A DNA stretch of 64,000 nucleotides from Mucilaginibacter pineti (GTDB lineage: Bacteria > Bacteroidota > Bacteroidia > Sphingobacteriales > Sphingobacteriaceae): NCBI RefSeq assembly GCF_900101875.1, contig NZ_FNAI01000009.1, positions 62,001 to 126,000 on the forward strand, given 5' to 3'. The translations under genes were made by a program, and so were the position numbers. Shown here in pieces: positions 25,900 to 34,759 of the stretch (its first letter is position 1; each line of letters opens with the position of its first letter). The notes under the pieces are model-generated. The model was not told where the DNA came from. It did not search any database and was given only the letters and a program-made list of their open reading frames with translations.

Positions 25900-26023
25900 A
25901 TGGTTATTTAGATGTTTAGGGGTAATATTACTAATATTATAGCAGCGAAACTTATGATTTCAATGGACTAAAATACTACAAATCACTTACAATAACACGA
26001 AAATATTTGTAACGTATATACGC

Positions 26024-26031
26024 TATCTTTG
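26024..26031 (+). promoter_or_regulatory. -7 box of the M16 peptidase gene
   Basis: TATCTTTG matches TAnnTTTG and ends 6 bp before the ATG at 26038. No -33 TTG at the standard distance (a TTTG is only 14 bp upstream). The transcript is expected to be almost leaderless. Confidence 0.55.
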
Positions 26032-26037
26032 CAGCTC

Positions 26038-27270
26038 ATGATTGATTACCAGGTCCACACGCTCCCCAACGGCATCCGTATTTTATTTAAGCACGCGCCA
26101 TTTACCGTAACACACTGCTGCTTTATTGTAAATGCCGGCTCGCGCGATGAGCTCGAAGGCCAGGAGGGGCTGGCCCATTTCATTGAACACCTGCTGTTTA
26201 AAGAAACCGAAAGGCGTAATACCAACCAGATATTAAACCGCCTGGAGCTTGTAGGGGCCGATCTTAACGCTTATACCACTAAAGAATACACCTGCATTCA
26301 CGCTTCGCTGCTTAACGAGCACCTGGAACGGGCAATTGATCTTTTTGAGGATATATTATTCCACTCCACCTTTCCGGAAGAAGAACTGGAAAAAGAACGC
26401 GGCGTGATCCTCGACGAGATTGCATCGTACCTGGACCAGCCCGAGGAAGCTATCCAGGATGATTTTGAAGAGTTATTATTCAAAGACGAACCTTTTGGTA
26501 AAAACATATTAGGTACCACAGATACCGTAGCGAAAATGAGCAGCGCCGATATGCGCGCATTTATAGCGGCAAACTACAGCACATCTGAAATGATATTTGC
26601 CGTACACGGGAATTATGATTTTAAGAAGGTAGTTAAACTGTCAGAAAAATACTTTGGCGATGTTGCGGCAAATACAGCTACTAAGAAACGGATTAAGCCA
26701 AGGGGCAATGGCAATGGGATCCACAGTATCGAAAAACCGATATCGCAAACACATTGCATCATAGGCAACCAGGCTTATTCATCTTCGCATCACCATAAAA
26801 CTGGTTTGCTGCTTTTAAATAACCTGCTGGGGGGGATGGGCATGAGCAGCCGGCTTAACCTGGAAATCCGCGAAAAATACGGTATCGCATATACCATAGA
26901 ATCAAATTACACCACCTTTACAGATACCGGCATTTTTTCTATTTATTTTGGAACGGATGTAGAAAAAGCGGATAAAGCCGCCAAACTTGTGCATAAAGAA
27001 TTAAAGAAGCTGCGCGACCAAAAGCTCGGAACCCTGCAACTGCACCAGGCCAAACAAAAGTTTATTGGGCAAATTGCACTGGCCGAAGAGAACCGAATGA
27101 GCCTGATAATTTCAATGGCCAAAAGTCTGCTTGATTTCAATCATATTGATACGCTGGAAGATCTTTTTGCCAAAATAAACGCCGTAACTGCCGGGCAATT
27201 GCTTGAAATAAGCAACGAAATATTTGATAATGACCGGATGATTACTTTGAAGTTTGAGCCTAAAAAATAA
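26038..27270 (+). CDS. M16-family (processing peptidase-like) zinc protease
   Basis: 410 residues, a single-chain M16B-type protein. The inverted zinc motif HxxEH is His47-Glu50-His51 in GLAHFIEHLLFKE, followed by the distal Glu in RGVILDEIASYLDQPEE. The second half carries the catalytically inactive M16C-like domain (GGMGMSSRLNLEIREKYGIA, IYFGTDVEKADK). No signal peptide is seen, so it may act in the cytoplasm, unlike many Bacteroidota M16 proteins. The ATG at 26038 is selected over an upstream TTG because the -7 box would otherwise be inside the gene. Confidence 0.93.
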   Translation: MIDYQVHTLPNGIRILFKHAPFTVTHCCFIVNAGSRDELEGQEGLAHFIEHLLFKETERRNTNQILNRLELVGADLNAYTTKEYTCIHASLLNEHLERAIDLFEDILFHSTFPEEELEKERGVILDEIASYLDQPEEAIQDDFEELLFKDEPFGKNILGTTDTVAKMSSADMRAFIAANYSTSEMIFAVHGNYDFKKVVKLSEKYFGDVAANTATKKRIKPRGNGNGIHSIEKPISQTHCIIGNQAYSSSHHHKTGLLLLNNLLGGMGMSSRLNLEIREKYGIAYTIESNYTTFTDTGIFSIYFGTDVEKADKAAKLVHKELKKLRDQKLGTLQLHQAKQKFIGQIALAEENRMSLIISMAKSLLDFNHIDTLEDLFAKINAVTAGQLLEISNEIFDNDRMITLKFEPKK

Positions 27271-27366
27271 ACCTGTATTTTTGCATAATGAAATGATTGT
27301 TGAGTTGTTGTTAAAATACCAACGCATGCTCATGATAATTTCGCTGTATATTAACATATCACATTA

Positions 27367-27939
27367 ATGAAATACCCTATTATTGCCTACGGAGATCCTG
27401 TTTTAAGAAAAAAAGCAACGGCATTTGAGCCAGATGAATATCCGCATATAAAAGAGCTTGTTGAAAATATGTTTGAAACCATGTACGCTGCTCATGGTGT
27501 TGGCTTGGCTGCACCACAAGTTGGTATGTCTATGCGGTTGTTTGTTGTTGATGCTTCTGTTTTTGATGACGAAGACCCATCATTGAAAGGCTTTAAAAAA
27601 GCATTCCTGAACGCTACTATTTTAGAAGAAACCGGCGAAGAGTGGGGTTTTAACGAAGGCTGCCTCAGCATCCCGGATATCCGCGAAGATGTATACCGTA
27701 AACCAACAGTAAAATTGTCTTACTATGACGAGAACTGGAAACACCATGAAGAAAGCTTCTCTGGTATGGCAGCGCGCGTTATTCAGCACGAGTATGACCA
27801 TATTGAAGGTAAGTTGTTTACCGATAAACTAAGTCCACTGCGTAAGCGCCTTATTGAGAAAAGATTGAAAGACATATCAAGGGGAGCGGTAAGTGTTGAT
27901 TACAAAATGAAATTTCCCGACGTTAAGAAGGGAAGATAA
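27367..27939 (+). CDS. def: Peptide deformylase
   Basis: Removes the formyl group from nascent proteins. 190 residues, all three motifs present: GVGLAAPQVG, EGCLSIP (Cys ligand) and QHEYDHIEG (HExxH ligands). Type I enzyme with a short Bacteroidota-type insert (EDPSLKGFKKAFLNATI). It lies 96 bp after the M16 gene on the same strand. A degraded hairpin region separates it from the convergent gene downstream. Confidence 0.97.
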   Translation: MKYPIIAYGDPVLRKKATAFEPDEYPHIKELVENMFETMYAAHGVGLAAPQVGMSMRLFVVDASVFDDEDPSLKGFKKAFLNATILEETGEEWGFNEGCLSIPDIREDVYRKPTVKLSYYDENWKHHEESFSGMAARVIQHEYDHIEGKLFTDKLSPLRKRLIEKRLKDISRGAVSVDYKMKFPDVKKGR

Positions 27940-27948
27940 TCTGGGGTT

Positions 27949-28108
27949 TTCTGTGGCCGGTGGTGTGTAATCTGTGGTCGGGGGACTTAGATTGGAGGTC
28001 TGTTGTCTGAAATTTGATGTCTTTTATTCAGATAGCGTAGCATCGGCTTCACACCTCAATTAACACACCTCACACTACTGCCCTCACACCTCAGACAACA
28101 CGCCACAG
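27949..28108. repeat. Degraded long inverted repeat with reiterated units
   Basis: Outer arms TTCTGTGGC (about 27949) and GCCACAGAA (28102-28110 region) and inner arms TGTTGTCTGA / TCAGACAACA are complementary. The left part reiterates CTGTGGTC/GGTGTGT words, the right part carries CACACCTCA or ACACCTCA three to four times. The layout resembles the hairpins at 2.65, 60.33 and 63.47 kb but is less well paired. Confidence 0.6.
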
Positions 28109-28112
28109 AATC

Positions 28113-28739
28113 CTATTTACTATCGCCGTCAGATATCGACTTTATTAAACTGCCCCATGCCAGCGGGTTAAGCAGAGGGTTGGGTGTTAACGAATGCGAA
28201 TTTAATATAGTGGTGTGCATGGCTTGCGCATTGGCCGATTGTATTTCCTGCGCGTTCCGTGGCAATACATTAGACATTGCTACCATAGAGGTACGGCTGA
28301 TATTTTTACGGGCAATCTCCAGGTCGTCATCGGCAAGTTTTATAGCTAAAAAATCCTTCTTAAACTCATCGATAGTAGCCCATGGAAATATATGGAAAGT
28401 TGGCAGGTTGATGATGGTTGCTTTTAAATTTACCTGGGTTGTATAGCTTTTAGCGGCAAGGTTTGCCGGAATCACTACCGTAAACGGGGCATAACCTATA
28501 CAGGTAAAGCGAATGGTATCCTGCTCGTGCGCCACAAAAGAAAAATAACCTTTATAGTTTGTTTGGGTAACCGCGCTATGCGAAGAGGTATTGGTAACGC
28601 TTACGTAAGGAACAATAATATTTGTACTATCGGCATTATGAACAACACCCGAAAACTGCACAATTGGCTTTTCCTGGTGGTTTTGCGCAAATGTGGTTAT
28701 CGTTGCAAATAAAAATAATATGACAACTAAATATTTCAT
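28113..28739 (-). CDS. Exported CarboxypepD-reg-like protein, unknown function
   Basis: 208 residues with a cleavable signal peptide (LVVILFLFATITTFAQ). Residues ~30-120 fit a carboxypeptidase-regulatory-like (CarboxypepD_reg / DUF4480-type) domain: FSGVVHNADSTNIIVPYVSV, then TNYKGYFSFVAHEQDTIRF and CIGYAPFTVVIPA. The C-terminal part (DEFKKDFLAIKLADDDLEIA) is predicted helical. Such proteins are frequent in the Bacteroidota envelope and often of unknown role. The ATG at 28739 gives the signal peptide; the longer frame adds an unlikely second hydrophobic stretch. Confidence 0.75.
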   Translation of the reverse strand: MKYLVVILFLFATITTFAQNHQEKPIVQFSGVVHNADSTNIIVPYVSVTNTSSHSAVTQTNYKGYFSFVAHEQDTIRFTCIGYAPFTVVIPANLAAKSYTTQVNLKATIINLPTFHIFPWATIDEFKKDFLAIKLADDDLEIARKNISRTSMVAMSNVLPRNAQEIQSANAQAMHTTILNSHSLTPNPLLNPLAWGSLIKSISDGDSK

Positions 28740-28856
28740 ATATCTATCCCCTTTCCCGTATCTTAATATTACTGATATGAAGGGAAAAAGTTTCAAAACT
28801 TTAATCAAAAGTAAGTTAATGCCGTAAATAAACCCGGTTTTTAACAATACTTAACA

Positions 28857-29135
28857 CTATCTTAAATTCTCGGGAAGTACTGCGTTCGGATCGTCAATAT
28901 CCGTTAGGTTTATAGCTTCAATGCCGGTAACTTCGGGCACAGCTTTTTTAATAGCCTGCTCAATGCCTGCCTTTAATGTCATGATACTCATAGGGCAAGA
29001 GCCGCATGAACCTAATAATTTTAATTTAACCACACCTTCAGGAGTGATCTCCTCTACAGAAACATTCCCACCATCAGCCTCTAAATACGGACGTATTGTA
29101 TCTAAAGCTGATTCTACCTGACTTAATAAACTCAT
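28857..29135 (-). CDS. Nfu-type Fe-S scaffold (NifU C-terminal domain)
   Basis: 92 residues, consisting only of the NifU C-terminal domain. The iron-sulfur cluster ligands are in the CxxC motif LGSCGSCPMSIMTLKAGIEQ. The N-terminus VESALDTIRPYLEADGGNVS is typical. It assembles and passes Fe-S clusters to client proteins. The Mrp-type ATPase just upstream on the same strand (140 bp) has a related role, so the pair makes functional sense. ATG at 29135 (MSLLSQVE) is preferred; an ATG three codons earlier is also possible. Confidence 0.93.
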   Translation of the reverse strand: MSLLSQVESALDTIRPYLEADGGNVSVEEITPEGVVKLKLLGSCGSCPMSIMTLKAGIEQAIKKAVPEVTGIEAINLTDIDDPNAVLPENLR

Positions 29136-29275
29136 TTTTACCAATTTATAACAGAAGTAAAGTTATCAATAATTTACAATATTTCTTAGTTCAATATTTG
29201 CCGCCCTGCATACCATATAAACGGCAAAATATCTGGAATCTTTTATCCCCTGCTCTATATATCTTTTATCGCGGC

Positions 29276-30364
29276 CTACACGGTTGCAATTGCTCCATTG
29301 CCCAATGCTTTGGCGTTTGAAATAGCCACCTGCTGCGCTACGCGCTGCGCCATATCTGTAAATGCCTTGGTCATTACACCATCTTCCTGTAAAATAGTAG
29401 GTATACCTGCATCGCCAGAATCACTAATGCTTTTTACCAGCGGAATTTCACCTAAAAATGGTACATCAAGCTGGCTGGCTAATTTTTGCCCCCCGCCTTT
29501 TCCAAAAATATAATATTTATTGTCGGGCAGTTCGGCTGGTGTAAAGTAGCTCATGTTTTCAACTACACCCAGTATTGGCACATTTATGGCAGGCATCATG
29601 AACATGCCCACGCCTTTTTTAGCATCAGCAAGGGCCACGTTTTGTGGCGTTGTTACAATTACCGCCCCTGTTACCGGGAAGGTTTGTGTAATGGTGATAT
29701 GGATATCACCTGTACCCGGTGGCAAATCAATAACCAGGTAATCCAGTTCGCCCCAGTCAGCATCGTTAAATAATTGCTTAACGGCAGTTGATACCATTGG
29801 TCCGCGCCAGGGCACAGGCTGGTTTGGGTCGGTAAAGAAACCTATAGAAAGCAATTTTATGCCATATTTTTCAATGGGTTCAATACGGGTTTTGCCATCA
29901 ACAACACTGGCCTGCGGGCGCGCGCCTTCCAGTCCAAACATAATGGGTACTGATGGACCGTAAATATCCGCATCTATCAATCCCACTTTGGCGCCAGATT
30001 TTGCCAGGCCAAGGGCAAGGTTTGCCGCCACTGTTGATTTACCAACACCGCCTTTGCCGGATGCTACCGCTATAATATTCTTAACGCCGGGGACACCTGT
30101 GTTTTTTTGCGTGGTAACGCGCGATGTCATGTTAACGCTTACAACAGCTTCTTTACTTATAAAATGGCTGATGGCGTTGCGGCAGGCATTTTCAATAAGC
30201 GCCTTTAGTGGGCACGCCGGCGTAGTTAATATTACCGAAAAACTTACGTTAAGCCCTTCAATATGTATATCCTGAATCATGTTGAGGGTAACGAGGTCTT
30301 TTTTAAGATCCGGCTCTTCTACATTGCCCAGTGCTTGTAAAACTTGTTCTTTAGTGATTATCAT
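29276..30364 (-). CDS. Mrp/ApbC-type P-loop ATPase (Fe-S carrier)
   Basis: 362 residues. The N-terminal ~95 residues form a DUF59/MIP18-like domain (QVLQALGNVEEPDLKKDLVT). The deviant Walker A is in VASGKGGVGKSTVAANLALG, Walker A' and switch regions in GLIDADIYGPSVPIMFGLEG and LVIDLPPGTGDIHITITQ. The usual CxxC metal motif of ApbC near the C-terminus is not present in GVVENMSYFTPAELPDNKYY, which is common in Bacteroidota. It should load or transfer Fe-S clusters, matching the Nfu gene downstream. Confidence 0.93.
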   Translation of the reverse strand: MIITKEQVLQALGNVEEPDLKKDLVTLNMIQDIHIEGLNVSFSVILTTPACPLKALIENACRNAISHFISKEAVVSVNMTSRVTTQKNTGVPGVKNIIAVASGKGGVGKSTVAANLALGLAKSGAKVGLIDADIYGPSVPIMFGLEGARPQASVVDGKTRIEPIEKYGIKLLSIGFFTDPNQPVPWRGPMVSTAVKQLFNDADWGELDYLVIDLPPGTGDIHITITQTFPVTGAVIVTTPQNVALADAKKGVGMFMMPAINVPILGVVENMSYFTPAELPDNKYYIFGKGGGQKLASQLDVPFLGEIPLVKSISDSGDAGIPTILQEDGVMTKAFTDMAQRVAQQVAISNAKALGNGAIATV

Positions 30365-30375
30365 AATATTTAAAG

Positions 30376-30383
30376 CAAATTTA
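30376..30383 (-). promoter_or_regulatory. Candidate -7 box of the mrp-like gene
   Basis: Minus-strand TAAATTTG matches TAnnTTTG and ends 11 bp before the start codon; no -33 TTG found. Confidence 0.4.
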
Positions 30384-30483
30384 TGGAAAACGAGGCGTTG
30401 ATTTGTGTTTGTAAGGAAACAATTTGTATAAACATCCGTTTTGCAGAGGATAAGAATTAAATTAGTTTTGGAAAAATTTATAC

Positions 30484-32730
30484 ATGAAGCGCCTCAATCC
30501 TAAATATATACGCATAGCCGCCTTTATACTCGTCCCACTGTTAATTATATTGTTAATAGGTGGTTACATAGCCTATTCAAAACGCGAGGGGCTGCTGCAA
30601 AGCGCCATCGTCAAAGCTAAAGCTAAAGCTAAAAAGGATTATAATTTAGATGTAAAAATAGGTTCGGCCCGTTTTACCGGTACCAGCACGGTATCGTTTT
30701 CTGATATTACTATAGTGCCCGAAAACCGGGACAGCCTGTTGAGTATAAAAAATCTATCAGTTAGTGTAAAATTATTGCCGCTTATTGTTGGCGAGATAAA
30801 ACTATCTGATGTATACCTGCAGGACGGATTTATAAACCTCACCAGCATAAAGGGCGTTAAAAACTTCGATTTTCTGTTTAAAAAGAAACGTGATACCACA
30901 TCAACCCATAAATCGGACTTAAGCGAATTGGCTAATAACCTGGTTAACGAGGTTTTATACAAAATTCCCGATAACCTGTCGCTCAGTAATTTTTCATTGA
31001 GTTTTAAGGATGATAGCAGCCAGGTTAAATTGCTCACAAAAGCAGCACAGATAAAAGATGGTGACCTAACATCTACCATTGATGTGGATAACGGTGAATC
31101 GATCTGGCACCTGGCAGGTAAAATGCATCCGTCAGACAAGGATATCGACGTAAAGCTTTATGCCGATGGTAAAAAAATAGAATTGCCAATAATTCAAAAA
31201 AAGCTTCATCTTAAAATTAATGCCGATACCATATCTACCAAACTTACCAAAGTTGAGCATAGTAGCGGCGAAACAAAAATTTATGGCTCATGGGCTGTCA
31301 GCAACCTTGTTTTAAATCACCCCGGCCTATCACCCAATGATATTATTTTCCCCAAGGCATCAATAGATGCTAATTTATTTGTAGGCGAAAATTATGTATC
31401 TATTGATAGTTCATCAATGATACATATCAAAAATGTTACTGCCCGGCCATTTGTTAAATACACCCTCAGCCCAACAAAAATATACGAGCTAAAAGTAAAT
31501 ACGGACTGGCTGAGTGCTGCCGATCTTTTCGACTCATTTCCGCAGGGAATGTTTGATGCCCTTGATGGCATACAGGTTGCCGGTAAGTTAAAATACAGTA
31601 TGCATTTATATATGGATGCCTCCAAAATTGATGACCTGCAGTTTGATTCGCGATTGGATAAGGATGGGTTCAGGATAGTAAAATACGGCAAAACCGACCT
31701 TGGTAAGTTAAACAGTCCGTTTGTATATACGCCCTACGAAAAAGGAAAACCGATGACTCCGCATTTTATAGGGCCTGATAATCCTGAGTTTACGCCACTG
31801 GAGCAAATAAATCCCAATCTGCGCAATGCAGTGATGACTGCCGAAGACCCCTCATTTTATACCAATCACGGTTTTGTTGAAGAGGCCTTCCGTAAATCAC
31901 TGGCTACCGATTTTAAAACAAAGAAATTTAAGCGCGGCGCCAGTGGCATATCCATGCAATTGGTAAAAAATTCCTTTTTAAACCGGGATAAAAACCTGGT
32001 GCGAAAAATTGAAGAGATCCTGATAGTTTGGATCATTGAAAACAACCGCATTATGAGTAAAAACCGAATGCTGGAGGTGTACCTTAATATTATTGAATGG
32101 GGACGCAATATTTACGGTATTGGAGAGGCCTCGCGGTTTTACTTTGGCAAAGCACCGTCTGAACTTACACTGGGCGAAAGTATTTACCTGGCCAGTATTG
32201 TTCCCTATCCTAAAGGTGGTTTGTATGCCTTTCAGCCTGATGGAACGCTTCGGCCGGGACTGCATGGCTACTTTAACCTTATTGGCCGTTTAATGGCTGG
32301 TAAGGGGCTTACGCAGCGCGACACCAGCGCGTATGGCTTTTATGGTGTGCGCCTGCGCGAAAGTTTACGGCAAACCATTGCTCCTGTTGATACCGCCACG
32401 GCCGATAGCCTCATGAAACATAGCAGCGATGATAGCGAAGATCTGCCCGTTATTGAAGAGCCTGTAAAAAGACCAAGTTTTTTCCAGCGCTTGTTTGGTA
32501 AAAAAGATACAACCGAACAAAAGCAGGAAGAAAAGGAAAAGCTAAAGGAAAAAACCGCGAAGGAAAAGCTTAAAGAGCAAATAGAAGCCCTTAAGCAAGA
32601 GTACGAAAACCGCGAAAACAATATTGATACTGCCGGAAAAACAAAAAAAGATATCCGTGTAGAAAAGCGACGTTTAAAGCAGGAAGAGAAGGATAAAGAG
32701 AAGGAATTGAAGGATAAAGCTAATTTATAG
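30484..32730 (+). CDS. AsmA-like domain fused to a GT51 peptidoglycan glycosyltransferase
   Basis: 748 residues. A membrane anchor (YIRIAAFILVPLLIILLIGG) is followed by ~400 periplasmic residues with the AsmA/DUF748 beta-groove pattern (VKIGSARFTGTSTVSFSDIT, LLPLIVGEIKLSDVYLQDGF). From ~440 to 610 comes the GT51 glycosyltransferase: catalytic Glu454 in TAEDPSFYTNHGF, GASGISMQLVKN replacing the usual G-S-T-I-T-Q-Q motif, and NRMLEVYLNIIEWGRNIYGI with the second conserved Glu531. There is no transpeptidase domain. The last ~90 residues are Lys/Glu-rich and probably coiled coil. It likely polymerises lipid II; the AsmA-like part is an unusual partner. Confidence 0.85.
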   Translation: MKRLNPKYIRIAAFILVPLLIILLIGGYIAYSKREGLLQSAIVKAKAKAKKDYNLDVKIGSARFTGTSTVSFSDITIVPENRDSLLSIKNLSVSVKLLPLIVGEIKLSDVYLQDGFINLTSIKGVKNFDFLFKKKRDTTSTHKSDLSELANNLVNEVLYKIPDNLSLSNFSLSFKDDSSQVKLLTKAAQIKDGDLTSTIDVDNGESIWHLAGKMHPSDKDIDVKLYADGKKIELPIIQKKLHLKINADTISTKLTKVEHSSGETKIYGSWAVSNLVLNHPGLSPNDIIFPKASIDANLFVGENYVSIDSSSMIHIKNVTARPFVKYTLSPTKIYELKVNTDWLSAADLFDSFPQGMFDALDGIQVAGKLKYSMHLYMDASKIDDLQFDSRLDKDGFRIVKYGKTDLGKLNSPFVYTPYEKGKPMTPHFIGPDNPEFTPLEQINPNLRNAVMTAEDPSFYTNHGFVEEAFRKSLATDFKTKKFKRGASGISMQLVKNSFLNRDKNLVRKIEEILIVWIIENNRIMSKNRMLEVYLNIIEWGRNIYGIGEASRFYFGKAPSELTLGESIYLASIVPYPKGGLYAFQPDGTLRPGLHGYFNLIGRLMAGKGLTQRDTSAYGFYGVRLRESLRQTIAPVDTATADSLMKHSSDDSEDLPVIEEPVKRPSFFQRLFGKKDTTEQKQEEKEKLKEKTAKEKLKEQIEALKQEYENRENNIDTAGKTKKDIRVEKRRLKQEEKDKEKELKDKANL

Positions 32731-32755
32731 AATTACTATTGTGTGACGATTTTAA

Positions 32756-32776
32756 ATGTTTAAACATCTATTTTTG
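32756..32776 (+). promoter_or_regulatory. Promoter region of the nitroreductase with palindrome
   Basis: A perfect 12-bp palindrome ATGTTTAAACAT (32756-32767) directly precedes a -7 box TATTTTTG (32769-32776). A TTG at 32739-32741 is 27 bp away, too far for a standard -33 element. The palindrome could be an operator. Confidence 0.4.
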
Positions 32777-32797
32777 TTTAAATAATTTAATTAAACC

Positions 32798-33427
32798 ATG
32801 TCATTAATAGAAAAATTACAATGGCGCGCAGCCGTTAAACAATTTGATAAAAATAAAAAATTAAGCGATACTCAATTAGATAGCCTGTTGAGCGCAATTC
32901 AGCTTGCTCCTACTTCGTTGGGCTTACAATCATTCAAAGTTATTGTTGTTCAGGATGCCGAAACACGCCAGAAACTGCGTGCCGCCGGTTATAACCAGGC
33001 ACAAATCACTGATGCTTCAGTTCTTTTCGTTTTTGCTTCATTAACCAAGCTTGATGAGGATTTTGGTAAAAAATTCATTGATCTGGTAGCTTCACAACGC
33101 AGTATTGATCGCGTAAATCTTGAGGGTTACGAGCAAATGGTTTTAGGCACGCTAAGCAGCCGTACCGATGAGCAAAAAGTTGCCTGGTCACACAAACAAG
33201 CATATATAGCATTAGGCGTTTTGGTAGCAGAAGCTGCCGAAATAGGAGTTGATGCAGCCCCAATGGAAGGTTTTGATGCCGCCCAGTTTGATGAAATTTT
33301 AGGTTTAACAGAAAAAGGCTTAACCACATCTGTTATTGCAGCAGTAGGTTTCCGTGCCGATGAAGACCAATACAGCAAAATGATAAAAGTACGCCGCCCA
33401 AAAAGCGAATTGTTTTTGCACGTATAA
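32798..33427 (+). CDS. Nitroreductase family FMN oxidoreductase
   Basis: 209 residues, NfsB/NfnB-like. FMN-binding landmarks: RAAVKQFDKNKKLS (phosphate-binding Arg near the N-terminus), QLAPTSLGLQSFKVIVVQD, GVDAAPMEGFDAAQFDEIL and AAVGFRADEDQYSKMIKVRR. It should reduce nitro or quinone compounds with NAD(P)H. It stands alone, followed by a strong bidirectional terminator shared with the LacI gene. Confidence 0.93.
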   Translation: MSLIEKLQWRAAVKQFDKNKKLSDTQLDSLLSAIQLAPTSLGLQSFKVIVVQDAETRQKLRAAGYNQAQITDASVLFVFASLTKLDEDFGKKFIDLVASQRSIDRVNLEGYEQMVLGTLSSRTDEQKVAWSHKQAYIALGVLVAEAAEIGVDAAPMEGFDAAQFDEILGLTEKGLTTSVIAAVGFRADEDQYSKMIKVRRPKSELFLHV

Positions 33428-33477
33428 TTGATTTAAAAGTAGTTCTATAGTTCATTGATTATGAACCGTATAAATGT

Positions 33478-33517
33478 AAAAGAGCGATGGGTTATATAAC
33501 CCATCGCTCTTTTGTTT
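33478..33517. terminator. Bidirectional intrinsic terminator
   Basis: AAAGAGCGATGGGTTA pairs with TAACCCATCGCTCTTT around a 4-base centre, followed by TTTGTTTT; serves the nitroreductase (plus) and the LacI gene (minus). Confidence 0.92.
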
Positions 33518-33540
33518 TAGCGGCTGTAGTAAACTATAAA

Positions 33541-34554
33541 CTACTCGACTGAAGACGACTTTCTGATAAATAACTTTGATTTAAGTATTACTTCTCTCTT
33601 ATGATTTGAGCCTGCTTTTTCTTCAAGGGCCTCAAACAGCAAGTTGGCGGCTTTAATGCCCATTTCGTAAGCCGGCTGTGTAATAGTTGATAACGCCGGA
33701 TTAAGCAAGGGGGCTATCCCCAGGCTCGAGAAGCTGATCACTTTCAAATCTCTTGGGATAGATATATTTAAATCATAACAAACGGCGTAAGTGGCAAAAG
33801 CCAGGCGCTCAACCGAACTGAAAATGCCATCAGGCTTAATTTCCTGCAATACTTTCGTAAGGATCTTATGGTTCACCTTTTCATCATTACTGCAATCAAT
33901 CACCAGTTCATCATCAAAGGCTATGTTGTGCTTTTGCAAAGCATCTACATAGCCTTGCATCCGCACCTTGCCAATGGATATGCTTTTATTTACTACAAGG
34001 TAGGCCACACGGCGGCATCCCGTTTGCAGCAAATGTTCGGTAGCGGCAAAGCTACTGTCATAGTCATTGGTGGTTACCTTGGCCGCTTCAATATCCTCAT
34101 AAACTCTGTCAAAAAATACCACAGGCATGTGTTTTTTCTCCAGTTGGCGCAGGTAATTGTGATCATTGGCCTCTCCAGATACCGACATGATAATGCCATC
34201 TACCTTTCCATTATTGAGGTAGTTTACAAAGGATACTTCCTTTTCAAAAATATCATCTGTACGATAAAGCAGTATATAAAATCCTTTTTTGCGGGCAACT
34301 TCTTCAATGCCGTTTATAGCCTGCGAAAAAAAGTCATTAGCTATTTCGGGGATAATTACGGCCAGGGTTTTTGTTTTTTTGTCGCGCAGGTTGCTGGCGT
34401 AATGATTGGGTAAAAAGTTATGCTGCTTGGCAAACTCCAGTATACGTTCTTTGGTATCCTTGTTAATATCAGAGCTGCCGTTAAACGCCCTCGAAATAGT
34501 TGAAGTAGATATGTTGAGCTCCTTCGCCAGTTTCTTAATATTATCAATATCCAT
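33541..34554 (-). CDS. LacI/GalR family transcriptional regulator
   Basis: 337 residues. The N-terminal LacI helix-turn-helix is IKKLAKELNISTSTISRAFN followed by the hinge region LPNHYASNLRDKKTKTLAVI. The periplasmic-binding-protein-like effector domain has the usual landmarks IIPEIANDFFSQAINGIEEV and FDRVYEDIEAAKVTTNDYDS. It should bind DNA as a dimer and sense a sugar or nucleoside. No sugar-uptake or catabolic gene is next to it, so its regulon is elsewhere or is not obvious. Confidence 0.95.
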   Translation of the reverse strand: MDIDNIKKLAKELNISTSTISRAFNGSSDINKDTKERILEFAKQHNFLPNHYASNLRDKKTKTLAVIIPEIANDFFSQAINGIEEVARKKGFYILLYRTDDIFEKEVSFVNYLNNGKVDGIIMSVSGEANDHNYLRQLEKKHMPVVFFDRVYEDIEAAKVTTNDYDSSFAATEHLLQTGCRRVAYLVVNKSISIGKVRMQGYVDALQKHNIAFDDELVIDCSNDEKVNHKILTKVLQEIKPDGIFSSVERLAFATYAVCYDLNISIPRDLKVISFSSLGIAPLLNPALSTITQPAYEMGIKAANLLFEALEEKAGSNHKREVILKSKLFIRKSSSVE

Positions 34555-34584
34555 TTCTAATCCTGCTAAATCATTTTTTCATGC

Positions 34585-34592
34585 CAAATGTA
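34585..34592 (-). promoter_or_regulatory. Candidate -7 box of the LacI gene
   Basis: Minus-strand TACATTTG, exact TAnnTTTG match, 30 bp upstream of the start codon; no clear -33 element. Confidence 0.4.
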
Positions 34593-34759
34593 ATAAAACA
34601 GATTAATTGTGTTTGCTATTTTAATCTTAATTATTGTTAAAATATCACTAATTGCATGCAGAATTCTATACACATTTTGTAGTGTTTGGTCGCCTTTAAC
34701 TGTAAGTTAATCAGTGGCATGCGCTTTGTATATCATATTACGAAGGGATGGAAACTATA

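Noticed and set aside
33868..34413. 181-codon frame opposite the LacI gene
   Set aside because: It mirrors the LacI coding sequence and has no domain of its own.
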